A stretch of DNA of 64,000 bases, taken from Hymenobacter aranciens (lineage in GTDB: Bacteria; Bacteroidota; Bacteroidia; Cytophagales; Hymenobacteraceae). Location of the stretch: NCBI RefSeq assembly GCF_030580865.1, contig NZ_JAUQSY010000003.1, positions 454,797 to 518,796 on the forward strand. The letters run 5' to 3'. Of the stretch, positions 25,421 through 33,595 are shown one piece after another; the first letter of the stretch is position 1; each line of letters begins with the position of its first letter. A program made the position numbers and the translations under genes. The notes below the pieces were generated by a model. The model worked only from the letters and a program-made list of their open reading frames with translations, ran no database searches and was not told the origin of the DNA.

Positions 25421-27319
25421 ATGCACCTTCCCTCCCTTACTCATGCCCTGGCCCAGGCCGGGCAGGTGGCCCGCCGCTTCCCGCTCACGCTGCTCTGCGC
25501 CGTGACGTTGTGCGTGGCCGGCTGCGCGGCCATCCACTTCACCAACGAAGAGGCCGCGCAGGCCGGCTGGGTGTTTCCGCTGGGCTCGGCGGCGGCCCTG
25601 GGGCTGCCGCTCACGCTGGCCCTGGCGCTGGCGGCCGAGCGCTACGGCTGGCGGCGGGCTACCACCTGGGCGGCGCAAGGGGCGGCGGTAGCGGCGCTGG
25701 CTGGCTGGGCGGCGCTGGCGCCGGCGCTGCCGGGGCTGGTGTGGGGCCTGCGGCTGGTGGTGCTGCTGCTGGGCCTGCACCTGGCCGTGGCCGCCGCGCC
25801 CTATGTGGGCGAGCTGCGCCGCGAGGCCGACACGCCCGGCTTCTGGCGCTACAACGAAACGCTGCTGCTGCGCCTGCTGCTGGCCGGGCTCTACTCGGGG
25901 GTGCTGTACGCGGGCTGCGCGCTGGCGCTGGTGGCCGTGCGCGAGCTGTTTGGGTGGTATACCGACGGCGACTGGTTCGGCTACCTGTTCGTGGGGCTGG
26001 CCTCGCTGTTCAACACCTGGTTTTTCCTGGCCGGCGTGCCCCGCGACTGGGCCGCGCTGGAGCAGGAGGCGCCGTACCCGCGGGGCCTGAAGGTGTTTAC
26101 GCAGTTTGTGCTGCTGCCGCTGGTGGTGCTCTACGTGGTGATTCTCTACGCGTATATGCTGCGCATTGTGGTGCAGTGGGAGCTGCCCGAGGGCTGGGTG
26201 TCGGTGCTGATACTGGCGCTGGCGGTGGCGGGCATCTTTGCGCTGCTGCTCATCCACCCACTGCGGCACGACCCCGCCAACGCCTGGATTCGCACCTTTG
26301 CCCGCTGGTTCTACCGGGCGCTGTTTCCGCTGCTGGGGCTGCTGGCGCTGGCCATCGGCACGCGCATTAGGGCCTACGGCATCACCGAGGAGCGCTACTT
26401 CGTGGTGCTGCTGGCGGCGTGGCTGCTGGGCATCGCGGCCTACTTCCTGTGGCGGCAGGGGCGGGGCATCGTCTGGATTCCGGTGACGCTGGCGGGGCTG
26501 GCGTTTGCCGCGGCGGCCGGGCCCTGGGGGGCCTTCGCCACGGCCGAGCGCAGCCAGCTGCGGCAGTTGCGCGAGCTGGTCGAACAATACCAGCTCGGGC
26601 CGGGCGGCCGCCTGGACGGGGCCGCCGCCCAGGTGCCCACACTGCCACTGGCCGTGCGCGGGCGGCTGTCGTCGCTATTCGATTTCTTCAGCAAGCGCGA
26701 CGCCCTGGCCGCCTTGCAACCGCAGTTTGCGGGCTCGCTGGCCCTGCCCGCCGGCCTGCGCGACCGCAGCCCCTGGGAGCAGGACCAGTGGCGGCAGGAC
26801 CGGCCCTTCGAGCTCAGCGGCTTCGAGCACTTCGAGCCTTACCAGTTGCAAGCCAACGGCGCCGGGGGGGCGGCCAGCACCTGGGTGGGCTTCTACGTGC
26901 AGGACCCGCCCCGCTACTACTCCCTGGGCGGAGGCCGCTACTGGCTGAAAGACGTGGGCAGCGGCGCCGTCGCCCCCGACCCCGCCGGCGATGTGGTGCT
27001 GGCCCTGTCCACGGCCGATGGCAGTTTCCGCCTGCTCAGCACCTTTGCCGGCGACACGCTGCTGCTGCAACGCTTCCAGCCCGATGCTGCGTGGCGCACG
27101 GCCCTGCGCCTGTCGCTGCGCGTCCCCGCCGATTCGCTGGTGGCCCGCTACGGCCGCAACCACGTCAATACCGTCAAGCTGGCAACGCCCGTGGTGGTGA
27201 GTGCCGGGGCCGGACCGCTGCGGCTGCGCCTGTTTATCACCTCGCTCAACCGCGAAGAGCTGGACCACAAGGCCCGGTACACGTACACGGCCGATGGGCT
27301 GCTGGAGCTAAACCCCTAG
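25421..27319 (+). CDS. DUF4153-like polytopic membrane protein
   Basis: A 632-aa protein from ATG 25421 (MHLPSLTHALAQAGQVARRF), which overlaps no other gene; a longer frame reaches 25313. About ten to eleven TM helices fill residues ~20-375. These include LALVAVRELFGWYTDGDWFG and KVFTQFVLLPLVVLYVVILY, patterns typical of Bacteroidota DUF4153 proteins. The soluble C-terminal part (~385-632) starts ERSQLRQLRELVEQYQLG and ends in beta-rich text (LRLRLFITSLNREE...YTYTADGLLELNP). Function unknown. Its 3' end, together with the next gene's 5' end, is duplicated at 17567-17998. It is the first gene of a close-packed plus-strand run. Confidence 0.78.
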   Translation: MHLPSLTHALAQAGQVARRFPLTLLCAVTLCVAGCAAIHFTNEEAAQAGWVFPLGSAAALGLPLTLALALAAERYGWRRATTWAAQGAAVAALAGWAALAPALPGLVWGLRLVVLLLGLHLAVAAAPYVGELRREADTPGFWRYNETLLLRLLLAGLYSGVLYAGCALALVAVRELFGWYTDGDWFGYLFVGLASLFNTWFFLAGVPRDWAALEQEAPYPRGLKVFTQFVLLPLVVLYVVILYAYMLRIVVQWELPEGWVSVLILALAVAGIFALLLIHPLRHDPANAWIRTFARWFYRALFPLLGLLALAIGTRIRAYGITEERYFVVLLAAWLLGIAAYFLWRQGRGIVWIPVTLAGLAFAAAAGPWGAFATAERSQLRQLRELVEQYQLGPGGRLDGAAAQVPTLPLAVRGRLSSLFDFFSKRDALAALQPQFAGSLALPAGLRDRSPWEQDQWRQDRPFELSGFEHFEPYQLQANGAGGAASTWVGFYVQDPPRYYSLGGGRYWLKDVGSGAVAPDPAGDVVLALSTADGSFRLLSTFAGDTLLLQRFQPDAAWRTALRLSLRVPADSLVARYGRNHVNTVKLATPVVVSAGAGPLRLRLFITSLNREELDHKARYTYTADGLLELNP

Positions 27320-27341
27320 CCCCGGTTGCCGACCGTCGCGC

Positions 27342-28817
27342 ATGAAACTACTGGCCGCTACCGCCCTGCTGGGCACCCTGCTTATGCTGTTTAGCCGCTT
27401 CTTCGATGGGCTGGGGGCCCGCCACCGCCTCGACCTCGATGGCCTGGCCACCCTGGAAGTACCCACCTCCTTTCACCTCGACGAGGGCCCTGAGCAGCAG
27501 CTGCCCGTGGCCCGCCGGCTGCTGCGCCGTCCCTACGTCGATTTCAAGGCCGCGCCCGACCGGCTGACGTACTACCTGCCCGCCCACGAGCAGCAAACCT
27601 TTGGCGGCGAGGTGGTGCCGGTGGTGCTGCGCATTACCCTGTATGCCGACGACGCCCCGTTGCCCGATGCACCCGATAAGTCGTACTTCGACCACCTCGT
27701 GGCCGAGGACTTCTACCACGACGGCCAGCACCGCCCGGTGTATGACCGGCTGGCGAAGGTGGCCGAGCATCTGTACTACACCGCCGAGCCGGAAACTATA
27801 GTGGGCTGGTTTTCGAAGAAGGAGCGCCCCATGCACCACTTCGTGCTCACTGATGCCGCCAACCACGCCCGGCTCTACCTGAGTGCCCGCGAAGACGAGC
27901 TGACCCGCGACCAGGCCGAAAAAGTGCTGCGCGACGTCCAGCGCAGCCTGCGCCGCGACCCCGCCGCCCTGACCCGCTACTTCGCCCACGCCGGCCGCGT
28001 AGTGCAGCAGCGGGAGGCCGTGGAGCAGGCCAATGTGGAAGTCAACCTGCGGCAGTTCAACCAGCAGCTGGCGGCCGCCGGCCTGCCGCCGCTGCAGCCC
28101 GTGGCGCGCTACGCCCCCGGCCGCTACGTGGACGTGGGGCCGTACTTCTACGGCATCAACAGCCTGCAGGAAATCTTCTTTGCCGCCTACCTCGGCAGCG
28201 CGCCGCTGCCGCTGCCCAAGCTGCCGCCCTATTTCAGCAACAACAACGGGCAGGGGCACTACCTGCCCTCGTTTCAGCAGCGCGCCATCTGGCAGCGGGG
28301 CGTGCCGGCGGGGCACGAGCTGCTGGTGCGCAGCAGCGTGTCGGAGCCCCTGTGGTACCCGCCCGAGGAAGTGGGCCGCTTTCAGCTGCCCGACCTGCTG
28401 CGCGAAACCGCCGCCACGGTAACCCAGGTGCAGCGCACGCCCGGCTTCGTGCCCGCCACCACCCACGTCCCGGTGCGCTGGGAGCTGAGCCCGGCCAACG
28501 AGGAAGAGCCCACCGAGCTGGGCACGGCGGCCGACTACCGCGACTTCCGCCGGATGTTCGGCCCGGTCACCGGCCCGCGCTTCCAGCTCAGCTACCTGGG
28601 CCTACGCACCCCCGAGGGCCAGCCCGCCGAGGCCGTCTTTACCCTGGAAATCTTCCCCGACGGCAGCCCGCGCTACCGCCGCCTGACGGCCGACGCGCAG
28701 TATCTGGCCGTGGACGCCGCCCGGGGCGGCACCCTAGCCCTTGCCGTGCTGGGCCGCCGCTACCGGGCGCGCATCGAGCCCCCGGCGCAGGGCCACCTCA
28801 CCGTCGAGCCGGAATAA
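27342..28817 (+). CDS. Hypothetical exported protein, partner of the DUF4153-like gene
   Basis: A 491-aa protein with a short hydrophobic N-terminus (MKLLAATALLGTLLMLFSRF) that may be a signal anchor. The rest is soluble, with RHRLDLDGLATLEVPTSFHL, KSYFDHLVAEDFYHDGQHRP, VGWFSKKERPMHHFVLTDAA and MFGPVTGPRFQLSYLGLRTP. No known domain recognised. It starts 22 bp after the DUF4153-like stop, and the same gene pair junction occurs in the fragment at 17567-17998. So the association of the two genes is older than that duplication, which suggests they work together. It is most likely periplasmic (inference). Confidence 0.7.
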   Translation: MKLLAATALLGTLLMLFSRFFDGLGARHRLDLDGLATLEVPTSFHLDEGPEQQLPVARRLLRRPYVDFKAAPDRLTYYLPAHEQQTFGGEVVPVVLRITLYADDAPLPDAPDKSYFDHLVAEDFYHDGQHRPVYDRLAKVAEHLYYTAEPETIVGWFSKKERPMHHFVLTDAANHARLYLSAREDELTRDQAEKVLRDVQRSLRRDPAALTRYFAHAGRVVQQREAVEQANVEVNLRQFNQQLAAAGLPPLQPVARYAPGRYVDVGPYFYGINSLQEIFFAAYLGSAPLPLPKLPPYFSNNNGQGHYLPSFQQRAIWQRGVPAGHELLVRSSVSEPLWYPPEEVGRFQLPDLLRETAATVTQVQRTPGFVPATTHVPVRWELSPANEEEPTELGTAADYRDFRRMFGPVTGPRFQLSYLGLRTPEGQPAEAVFTLEIFPDGSPRYRRLTADAQYLAVDAARGGTLALAVLGRRYRARIEPPAQGHLTVEPE

Positions 28818-28835
28818 ACCGTAGTACCGTTCAGC

Positions 28836-29150
28836 ATGAGTGTCGTCGAATCCACCTCTGTCCCTGCGCTGCTGCGCCGCCACTGGCTGGTGCTCACGTT
28901 GGTGTTGCTCTACCTGCTGCGCTGGGTGCAGTACGTGGTAGAGGCTGCTGCCTACCGCGCCGGCCCGCCGCCCGGCGGGGCCGGCGACGCGCTGGGCTGG
29001 CTGCTGCTGGGCCAGTTTTATCTGGCCATAGCCCTGGTAGTAGTGTTGCTGGCCTGCGCCGGGTGGCGCCGGGCTCACTGGCGCTTCTACCTGATGCTGG
29101 CCGGGGTGGTGGCGCTGCCATTCGGGCTGCTGGCCGTGCTGGAAAACTAA
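28836..29150 (+). CDS. Small three-TM membrane protein
   Basis: A 104-aa protein with hydrophobic helices at ~17-35 (WLVLTLVLLYLLRWVQYVVE), ~50-70 (ALGWLLLGQFYLAIALVVVL) and ~82-100 (RFYLMLAGVVALPFGLLAVL). Starts 18 bp after the previous gene and ends 20 bp before the next, so it belongs to the same transcript. Family not recognised. Confidence 0.7.
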   Translation: MSVVESTSVPALLRRHWLVLTLVLLYLLRWVQYVVEAAAYRAGPPPGGAGDALGWLLLGQFYLAIALVVVLLACAGWRRAHWRFYLMLAGVVALPFGLLAVLEN

Positions 29151-29170
29151 CTTCTTTACCCCACCTGACG

Positions 29171-29800
29171 ATGATGCAATTGCAAACAAACTCCCTGCTG
29201 GCCGCCCTGCTACTGTCGACCCCACTAGCCCAGGCCCAGCTCCGCGTGACGCCGCTGGCCCCCACCGCCGTACCCACCGCACTGAAGCGTAGTGGCAAAG
29301 TAGTGCAGGCCCTGCGCTACACCGACCGCACCGGCACCTACACCGTGCTGGCCACCCAAAGCGGCCCCGCGCCCGACCCCAAGGCCCAGGCCACCGACGG
29401 CCAGCGCGCCGACCTCTACGCCTACCAGTACCCCGCCACCGGGCCCGCCAGCTGGCAGGTACACGACTTCGAAGCCGACTGCCCCCTCGACCTGGCCGCC
29501 GCCTTCCGTCCCAAGGGCCTCAGCGTAACCGACCTCGACCAGGACGGCACGGCCGAGGTGTGGCTGGTGTACCGCACCGTATGCCGGGGCGACGTGAGCC
29601 CCAGCAACCAGAAGATTATCATGTACGAAGGCCCCAGCAAGTACGCCGTGCGCGGCACCGCCCGACTGGTGCTCGGCAACGGCCAGTTCGACGGCGGCAC
29701 CTCCACCTTCGACGCCGCCTGGGCCGCCGCCCCGGCCGCCTTCCGCCAGCACGCCACCAGGCTCTGGCAGCAGCACCGCGACGAGAAGCCGGGCGAGTAG
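29171..29800 (+). CDS. Secreted M949_RS01915-type protein (annotated elsewhere as surface polysaccharide biosynthesis)
   Basis: A 209-aa protein starting at ATG 29171 (or the adjacent ATG 29174). The signal peptide is QLQTNSLLAALLLSTPLAQA. The mature part has ADLYAYQYPATGPASWQVHD, FEADCPLDLAAAFRPKGLSV, TDLDQDGTAEVWLVYRTVCR and GDVSPSNQKIIMYEGPSKYA. These stretches match, from memory, the Bacteroidota M949_RS01915 family, whose link to surface polysaccharide comes from a Riemerella gene name and is weakly supported. The TDLDQDG loop resembles an FG-GAP/EF-hand-like Ca-binding turn. Part of the packed run; exported, exact role unknown. Confidence 0.72.
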   Translation: MMQLQTNSLLAALLLSTPLAQAQLRVTPLAPTAVPTALKRSGKVVQALRYTDRTGTYTVLATQSGPAPDPKAQATDGQRADLYAYQYPATGPASWQVHDFEADCPLDLAAAFRPKGLSVTDLDQDGTAEVWLVYRTVCRGDVSPSNQKIIMYEGPSKYAVRGTARLVLGNGQFDGGTSTFDAAWAAAPAAFRQHATRLWQQHRDEKPGE

Positions 29801-29825
29801 GGGCGCTCCTTATAGTATAGTACCC

Positions 29826-30392
29826 ATGCCCGCTCTCCCGTACCCTCGCTGCACTGCCCTGCTGGGTAGCCTCGCCCTGGCCCTGGCCGCCTGCGACGGC
29901 CCGCCGCCCTCCACCACCACCCGCCCGGCCCCCCCGGCGGCGGCGACGCCCCCGCCACCCGCCCCCAACTACCGCCCCGCCACCAAGCAACGCCTCGGCG
30001 ACACCGACTTCTACCTTACGCTGCCGCGTGGGTTCGCTCTCAAATCAACCAACGCCGCCGACTTCCTGGTGTATTACTTCGCCCCGGCCGACACCACCGT
30101 GCGCGCCGACTTCACGGGCGGCATCTACCTGGGTTCGCAGCCCCAGGGCGACGTGGCCGACACCACCAACGGCTGCCGTACCCGCCGCGCCACCGTGAGC
30201 CTGCTGGGCCGGCCCACGCCGGTCACCATTCACCGCTGCGCCACGGGCTACACCGTCAGCAGCGTGTTTGCCAGCCGCAGCGGCCGGGGCTGGGATGCCC
30301 AGGTCGATGCCTTCGGCGAAGCCAAATCGGCCGCCGGCCTGCGCCAGCTGCTGGCCGTGCTGGCCATGTTGCGCCGCCAGCCCAAGTCCTAA
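29826..30392 (+). CDS. Lipoprotein, hypothetical
   Basis: A 188-aa protein with a lipoprotein signal (lipobox LAAC, Cys23) followed by a Pro/Thr/Ala-rich spacer (~25-50). The folded part (~50-188: LGDTDFYLTLPRGFALKSTN, FLVYYFAPADTTVRADFTGG, GYTVSSVFASRSGRGWDAQV) resembles a small beta-sheet PsbP-like domain, loosely similar in layout to the protein at 20211-20705. Lipid anchoring in the envelope is inferred; no catalytic residues are seen. Follows the previous gene by 25 bp. Confidence 0.72.
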   Translation: MPALPYPRCTALLGSLALALAACDGPPPSTTTRPAPPAAATPPPPAPNYRPATKQRLGDTDFYLTLPRGFALKSTNAADFLVYYFAPADTTVRADFTGGIYLGSQPQGDVADTTNGCRTRRATVSLLGRPTPVTIHRCATGYTVSSVFASRSGRGWDAQVDAFGEAKSAAGLRQLLAVLAMLRRQPKS

Positions 30393-30408
30393 GCTTATTC
30401 TTACGCTG

Positions 30409-31230
30409 ATGAAGCCCTATCTGCTCCTCGCCCCGCTCGTGCTGCTGGCCGCCTGCCGCCCCGACGACCAGCCCGCCACCACTGCCACCCCACCGCCCGC
30501 CACCTCTGCCCCGACGGCCGGGGCCCCGGCGGCTACTCCCGACACGCTGCACGTCGCCGATTCGCTGGGCCGCCGCGTGGCCGTGCTGCCGCTGCGCCCG
30601 AGCACGGCCGCCGCGTTTCAACAGCTGCCCGCCGGCCCGCTGCCCGTCCGCCCCACCGACAATCCTAACCCTGCGGCTACTGCCGATGCCCCGCTGCCCG
30701 CCGGCGGCCGGGTGCAGCGCCAGGGCCAGCAGCTGCGGCTGCGCCCCGCCCAGGGGCCGGCCGTCGTGCTCACGCCCCAGCCCTCGCCGGAGGATGGGCC
30801 CGAAGGCCGCGACATTGCCTACTATTATTGGGGCAGCCTGCCCGCCGCCCACCAGTGGGTGGTGGATGTGGTGATGGACGACGGCTCGTCGGTGCTGCTG
30901 GTCGACCAGCGCACCGGCCGCCGCACCAGTCTGCTGGGCGCGCCCAGCCTCTCGCCCGACGGCCGCCACCTGCTCAGTATGTGCGAGGACGTCAGCAGCG
31001 GCGGCACGCCCACTAACCTCAGCCTCTACCGCTGCGACGGTCCCGCGCCGCAGCTCGTCTGGTCGCGCAACCTCACCGCCTGGGGGCCCCGCGCCGCCCG
31101 CTGGCGCGATGCCCGCCACGCCATCCTGCTCCGCGCCCACGCCGCCACCGACCCCAGCGCCGACGTAGCCGAAGCCGCGCAGCACGTCCGCCTCAGCTAC
31201 GCCGAGCTGGAGCTGCCCGCCCGGCCCTAA
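30409..31230 (+). CDS. Lipoprotein with WD40-like strands, hypothetical
   Basis: A 273-aa protein from ATG 30409 (MKPYLLLAPLVLLAACRPDD); lipobox LAAC with Cys16, then a Pro/Thr/Ala linker to ~45. The body ends in propeller-like text: WVVDVVMDDGSSVLLVDQRT, GRRTSLLGAPSLSPDGRHLL, SLYRCDGPAPQLVWSRNL. This suggests part of a beta-propeller of the TolB/WD40 kind, but too short for a full one. Starts 16 bp after the previous stop. Envelope location inferred. Confidence 0.7.
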   Translation: MKPYLLLAPLVLLAACRPDDQPATTATPPPATSAPTAGAPAATPDTLHVADSLGRRVAVLPLRPSTAAAFQQLPAGPLPVRPTDNPNPAATADAPLPAGGRVQRQGQQLRLRPAQGPAVVLTPQPSPEDGPEGRDIAYYYWGSLPAAHQWVVDVVMDDGSSVLLVDQRTGRRTSLLGAPSLSPDGRHLLSMCEDVSSGGTPTNLSLYRCDGPAPQLVWSRNLTAWGPRAARWRDARHAILLRAHAATDPSADVAEAAQHVRLSYAELELPARP

Positions 31231-31253
31231 TCTCATTTTCCATCGCCTTCGCT

Positions 31254-31811
31254 ATGAACTTTCGCCCCTTTTCCCTGCGCCTGTTGCCCCTGGCGCTGCT
31301 GGCCGCCTGCACCGAGCCCACCGCCAGGCAACCTGAAGCTGCCGAGACTCCTGCTTCCGCTCCTGCCGCTCCCGGCCTGCGCACCGCCGCCTACGCCGGC
31401 GAGTACAATTGGGGCGACACCACCCGCACCGAGGCCGGCGGCACCCTCACCGTGTACCCCGAGTCGGACTCAACGGTGCTGCTCTACCTCGACATCAGCA
31501 ACGGGCCGCCGGCCTTCCACCTCGGGCAGCTCTACCAGCGCGCCACCGTGCGCCAGGGCGTGGGCCGTTGCGCGTTCAAAGGGGAGTATGACTCGCTGGG
31601 CTGCGAGCTTCAGCTTGCCTTTAGCTCGCAGGCCGTTGTTATCAGAACTGAGGTGGGGCGCGGCGAATGTGGCTTCGGCCAGGGCGTGTATGCCGATGAA
31701 ACCTATCGCCGCACCAGCGCCGCCGTGCCGCAGCAGTTCGACGATGGGGGAGGGCGTAAAGTAGTATTCAAGACCACCTCGCCGGAGCAGTACAGCGCGG
31801 CCGGCCAGTAG
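31254..31811 (+). CDS. Lipoprotein, hypothetical
   Basis: A 185-aa protein with signal MNFRPFSLRLLPLALLAAC (lipobox LAAC, Cys19), then an Ala/Pro/Glu spacer and a folded domain (YAGEYNWGDTTRTEAGGTLT, LLYLDISNGPPAFHLGQLYQ, FKGEYDSLGCELQLAF, GQGVYADETYRRTS). The pattern suggests a small beta-barrel with a possible disulphide. Last gene of the run that begins at 25421; spacing to the previous gene 23 bp. Family not recognised. Confidence 0.7.
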   Translation: MNFRPFSLRLLPLALLAACTEPTARQPEAAETPASAPAAPGLRTAAYAGEYNWGDTTRTEAGGTLTVYPESDSTVLLYLDISNGPPAFHLGQLYQRATVRQGVGRCAFKGEYDSLGCELQLAFSSQAVVIRTEVGRGECGFGQGVYADETYRRTSAAVPQQFDDGGGRKVVFKTTSPEQYSAAGQ

Positions 31812-31944
31812 CCCCGGCTGCCTGATTGAGCAGGCTTTGGCCGGCTGAAGAAAAATTAATGTGGGCTTCAGGTGGTCCTCAGCAGGGGAGGCCAATTTTG
31901 AATCAGGAAAGCGGAACGAACCGCTGCCCTTTACCGCCTCACTT

Positions 31945-32796
31945 ATGTTTTACTCCCCCCTGAAAACCGCCATTGTCACGCTGGCCGCGCTGCTGCTGGC
32001 CGACTCCCTCAGTGCCCAGCAGGCGCCGCCGCCCGCCGCGAACACGCCGACGGCCAAAACCAAAACCAAGCGCCCCAAGACCAGCGCGAGCCCGGCCGCT
32101 CCCGCTACCGCGGCGCTGCCGGCTCCCGGTATGCCGCTGCTGCCGCCGGCCGGCGGGCCGGGCATGGCCCCGCCGCCCGCCCCCGGCCACGGGCCGCTGC
32201 CCGGCCCCGGCCGGGGCCCGAAGCCGGGCGGAGTGCAGGTGCTGAGCGAGTTTAGCGGCACCATCACCAGCTACGTGGCGGCCAACGACGACCAGGTGTA
32301 CGACAGTTTCGGCTTCAAAACCAGCACCGGCACCGATACCATGCGCTTCCCGCGCCACCTGGGGCAGGCGCTGATGGCCGCCGCCAAGCCGGGCAGCACC
32401 GTGACGATAACCGGCTTTCGCGACACCGACCCGCGGGGCCGCACGGCCCTGCACCTGGTGAGCCTGACGGCCAACGGCCAGACCCTGCGCGACACCCCGC
32501 CCACGCCGCCCGCCACCCCGCCCACCGAAGAAACCGTGACCGTGCGCGGCAGCGTGCAGCGCCTGACCCAGGGCCCCGCCGGCCGCGCCACGGCCGCCAT
32601 CCTCACCGACGGCACGGTGCTGCGCCTGCCTCCCGCCGCCGCCGAGCAGCTGGCCGAAAAGCTGAAAGCCGGGGCCAGCGTGGCCGCCACCGGCACCGTG
32701 CGCGCCGCTCGGCCCGGCGAGGTGGCTGCCCGGCCGGTGCGCGTGGTACACGCCCGCACGCTCACCCTCGACGGCGTCCAGTTTCTGCTGCGCTAG
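31945..32796 (+). CDS. Secreted protein with two OB-fold-like domains
   Basis: A 283-aa protein. ATG 31945 opens a signal peptide (MFYSPLKTAIVTLAALLLADSLSA), followed by a very Pro/Ala/Gly/Lys-rich region (~28-95: KTKTKRPKTSAS, GHGPLPGPGRGPKPGG), likely unstructured. Two similar domains follow: ~97-170 (SEFSGTITSYVAANDDQVYD, GSTVTITGFRDTDPRGRTAL, HLVSLTANG) and ~195-283 (VTVRGSVQRLTQGPAGRATA, ASVAATGTVRAARPGE, ARTLTLDG). Their strand order and the paired GxVxxh patterns fit OB folds. Candidate -7 box CAATTTTG at 31893-31900. Ends near the OmpR-type pair but is separated from it by a hairpin. Confidence 0.68.
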   Translation: MFYSPLKTAIVTLAALLLADSLSAQQAPPPAANTPTAKTKTKRPKTSASPAAPATAALPAPGMPLLPPAGGPGMAPPPAPGHGPLPGPGRGPKPGGVQVLSEFSGTITSYVAANDDQVYDSFGFKTSTGTDTMRFPRHLGQALMAAAKPGSTVTITGFRDTDPRGRTALHLVSLTANGQTLRDTPPTPPATPPTEETVTVRGSVQRLTQGPAGRATAAILTDGTVLRLPPAAAEQLAEKLKAGASVAATGTVRAARPGEVAARPVRVVHARTLTLDGVQFLLR

Positions 32797-32823
32797 CCGC
32801 TGGTTTGACCGTTCCTGATTATT

Positions 32824-32853
32824 GCGGCACCAGTTCTTGCGGGCTGGTGCCGC
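32824..32853 (+). terminator. Hairpin after the OB-fold gene
   Basis: GCGGCACCAG / CTGGTGCCGC, perfect 10-bp stem with a 10-base loop, 28 bp after the stop at 32796. The following ACTTTGG is not a proper T-run, so a weak terminator. Confidence 0.4.
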
Positions 32854-32911
32854 ACTTTGGGGGAGCTGCTTACGTACAGCAGGCCGCCCACCTTATTCCC
32901 CGCCGAACTGC

Positions 32912-33595
32912 ATGCGCATTCTGGTCATTGAAGATGAAATCCGGCTGGCCGAGTTTGTGTGCCAGGGCCTGACGCAGGCCGGCCACGTGGCCGACCGGGC
33001 CGACAACGGCGCGACCGGCCTGGAGCTGGCCGCCACCACCGAGTACGACGCCATTCTGCTGGACTTAATGCTACCGGGCCAGAACGGCCTGGAGGTGCTG
33101 CGCAACCTGCGCGAGTTTGGCGTGCCCACGCCGGTTATCATCGTGAGCGCGCTCAGCGGTACCGGGCACGTTATCAAGGGGCTCGATGCGGGGGCGGTGG
33201 ATTACCTGCGCAAGCCCTTCGAGTTTGACGAGCTGCTGGCCCGGCTGCGGGCCTTGCAGCGCAAAACCGCCACCGTGCCGACGCTGCGCCTGCACGACCT
33301 GACCCTGGACCCCGTGCTGCGCCACGTAACCCGCGCCGGGCAGCCGCTGAGCCTCACCAACCGCGAGTTTGCGCTGCTGGAGCTGCTGCTGCGCTCGCCG
33401 GGCCGCGTCGTCACCAAAACCCGCATGGCCGAGAAGGTGTGGGACGTGGATTTTGACATGGGCTCTAACGTTATCGAAGTCCACGTATCGCAGCTGCGCC
33501 GCAAGCTCGACCGGGCTTTCCCCGACCTGCCGCCGCTGCTCGAAACCGTGGTGGGGCACGGCTACCGGCTGCGCGCCGCAGCCCCCACCGCATGA
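32912..33595 (+). CDS. OmpR/PhoB-family response regulator
   Basis: A 227-aa protein; ATG 32912 (MRILVIEDEIRLAEFVCQGL) opens the receiver domain. Acidic residues Glu7/Asp8/Glu9, phospho-accepting Asp51 (AILLDLMLPGQNG), switch region VIIVSALSG and Lys101 (YLRKPFEFDELLARL) are present. The C-terminal winged helix (~125-225) has LTNREFALLELLLRSPGRVV and SNVIEVHVSQLRRKLDRAF. It overlaps the kinase start by 4 bp (ATGA), so the pair is translationally coupled. As the nearest regulator upstream of the giant surface protein it is a candidate to control that gene, but no site was identified. Confidence 0.92.
   Translation: MRILVIEDEIRLAEFVCQGLTQAGHVADRADNGATGLELAATTEYDAILLDLMLPGQNGLEVLRNLREFGVPTPVIIVSALSGTGHVIKGLDAGAVDYLRKPFEFDELLARLRALQRKTATVPTLRLHDLTLDPVLRHVTRAGQPLSLTNREFALLELLLRSPGRVVTKTRMAEKVWDVDFDMGSNVIEVHVSQLRRKLDRAFPDLPPLLETVVGHGYRLRAAAPTA

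Noticed and set aside
25421..25560. Lipoprotein signal (CVAGC) in the DUF4153-like protein
   Set aside because: The protein has about ten further TM helices, so the hydrophobic run is its first helix.
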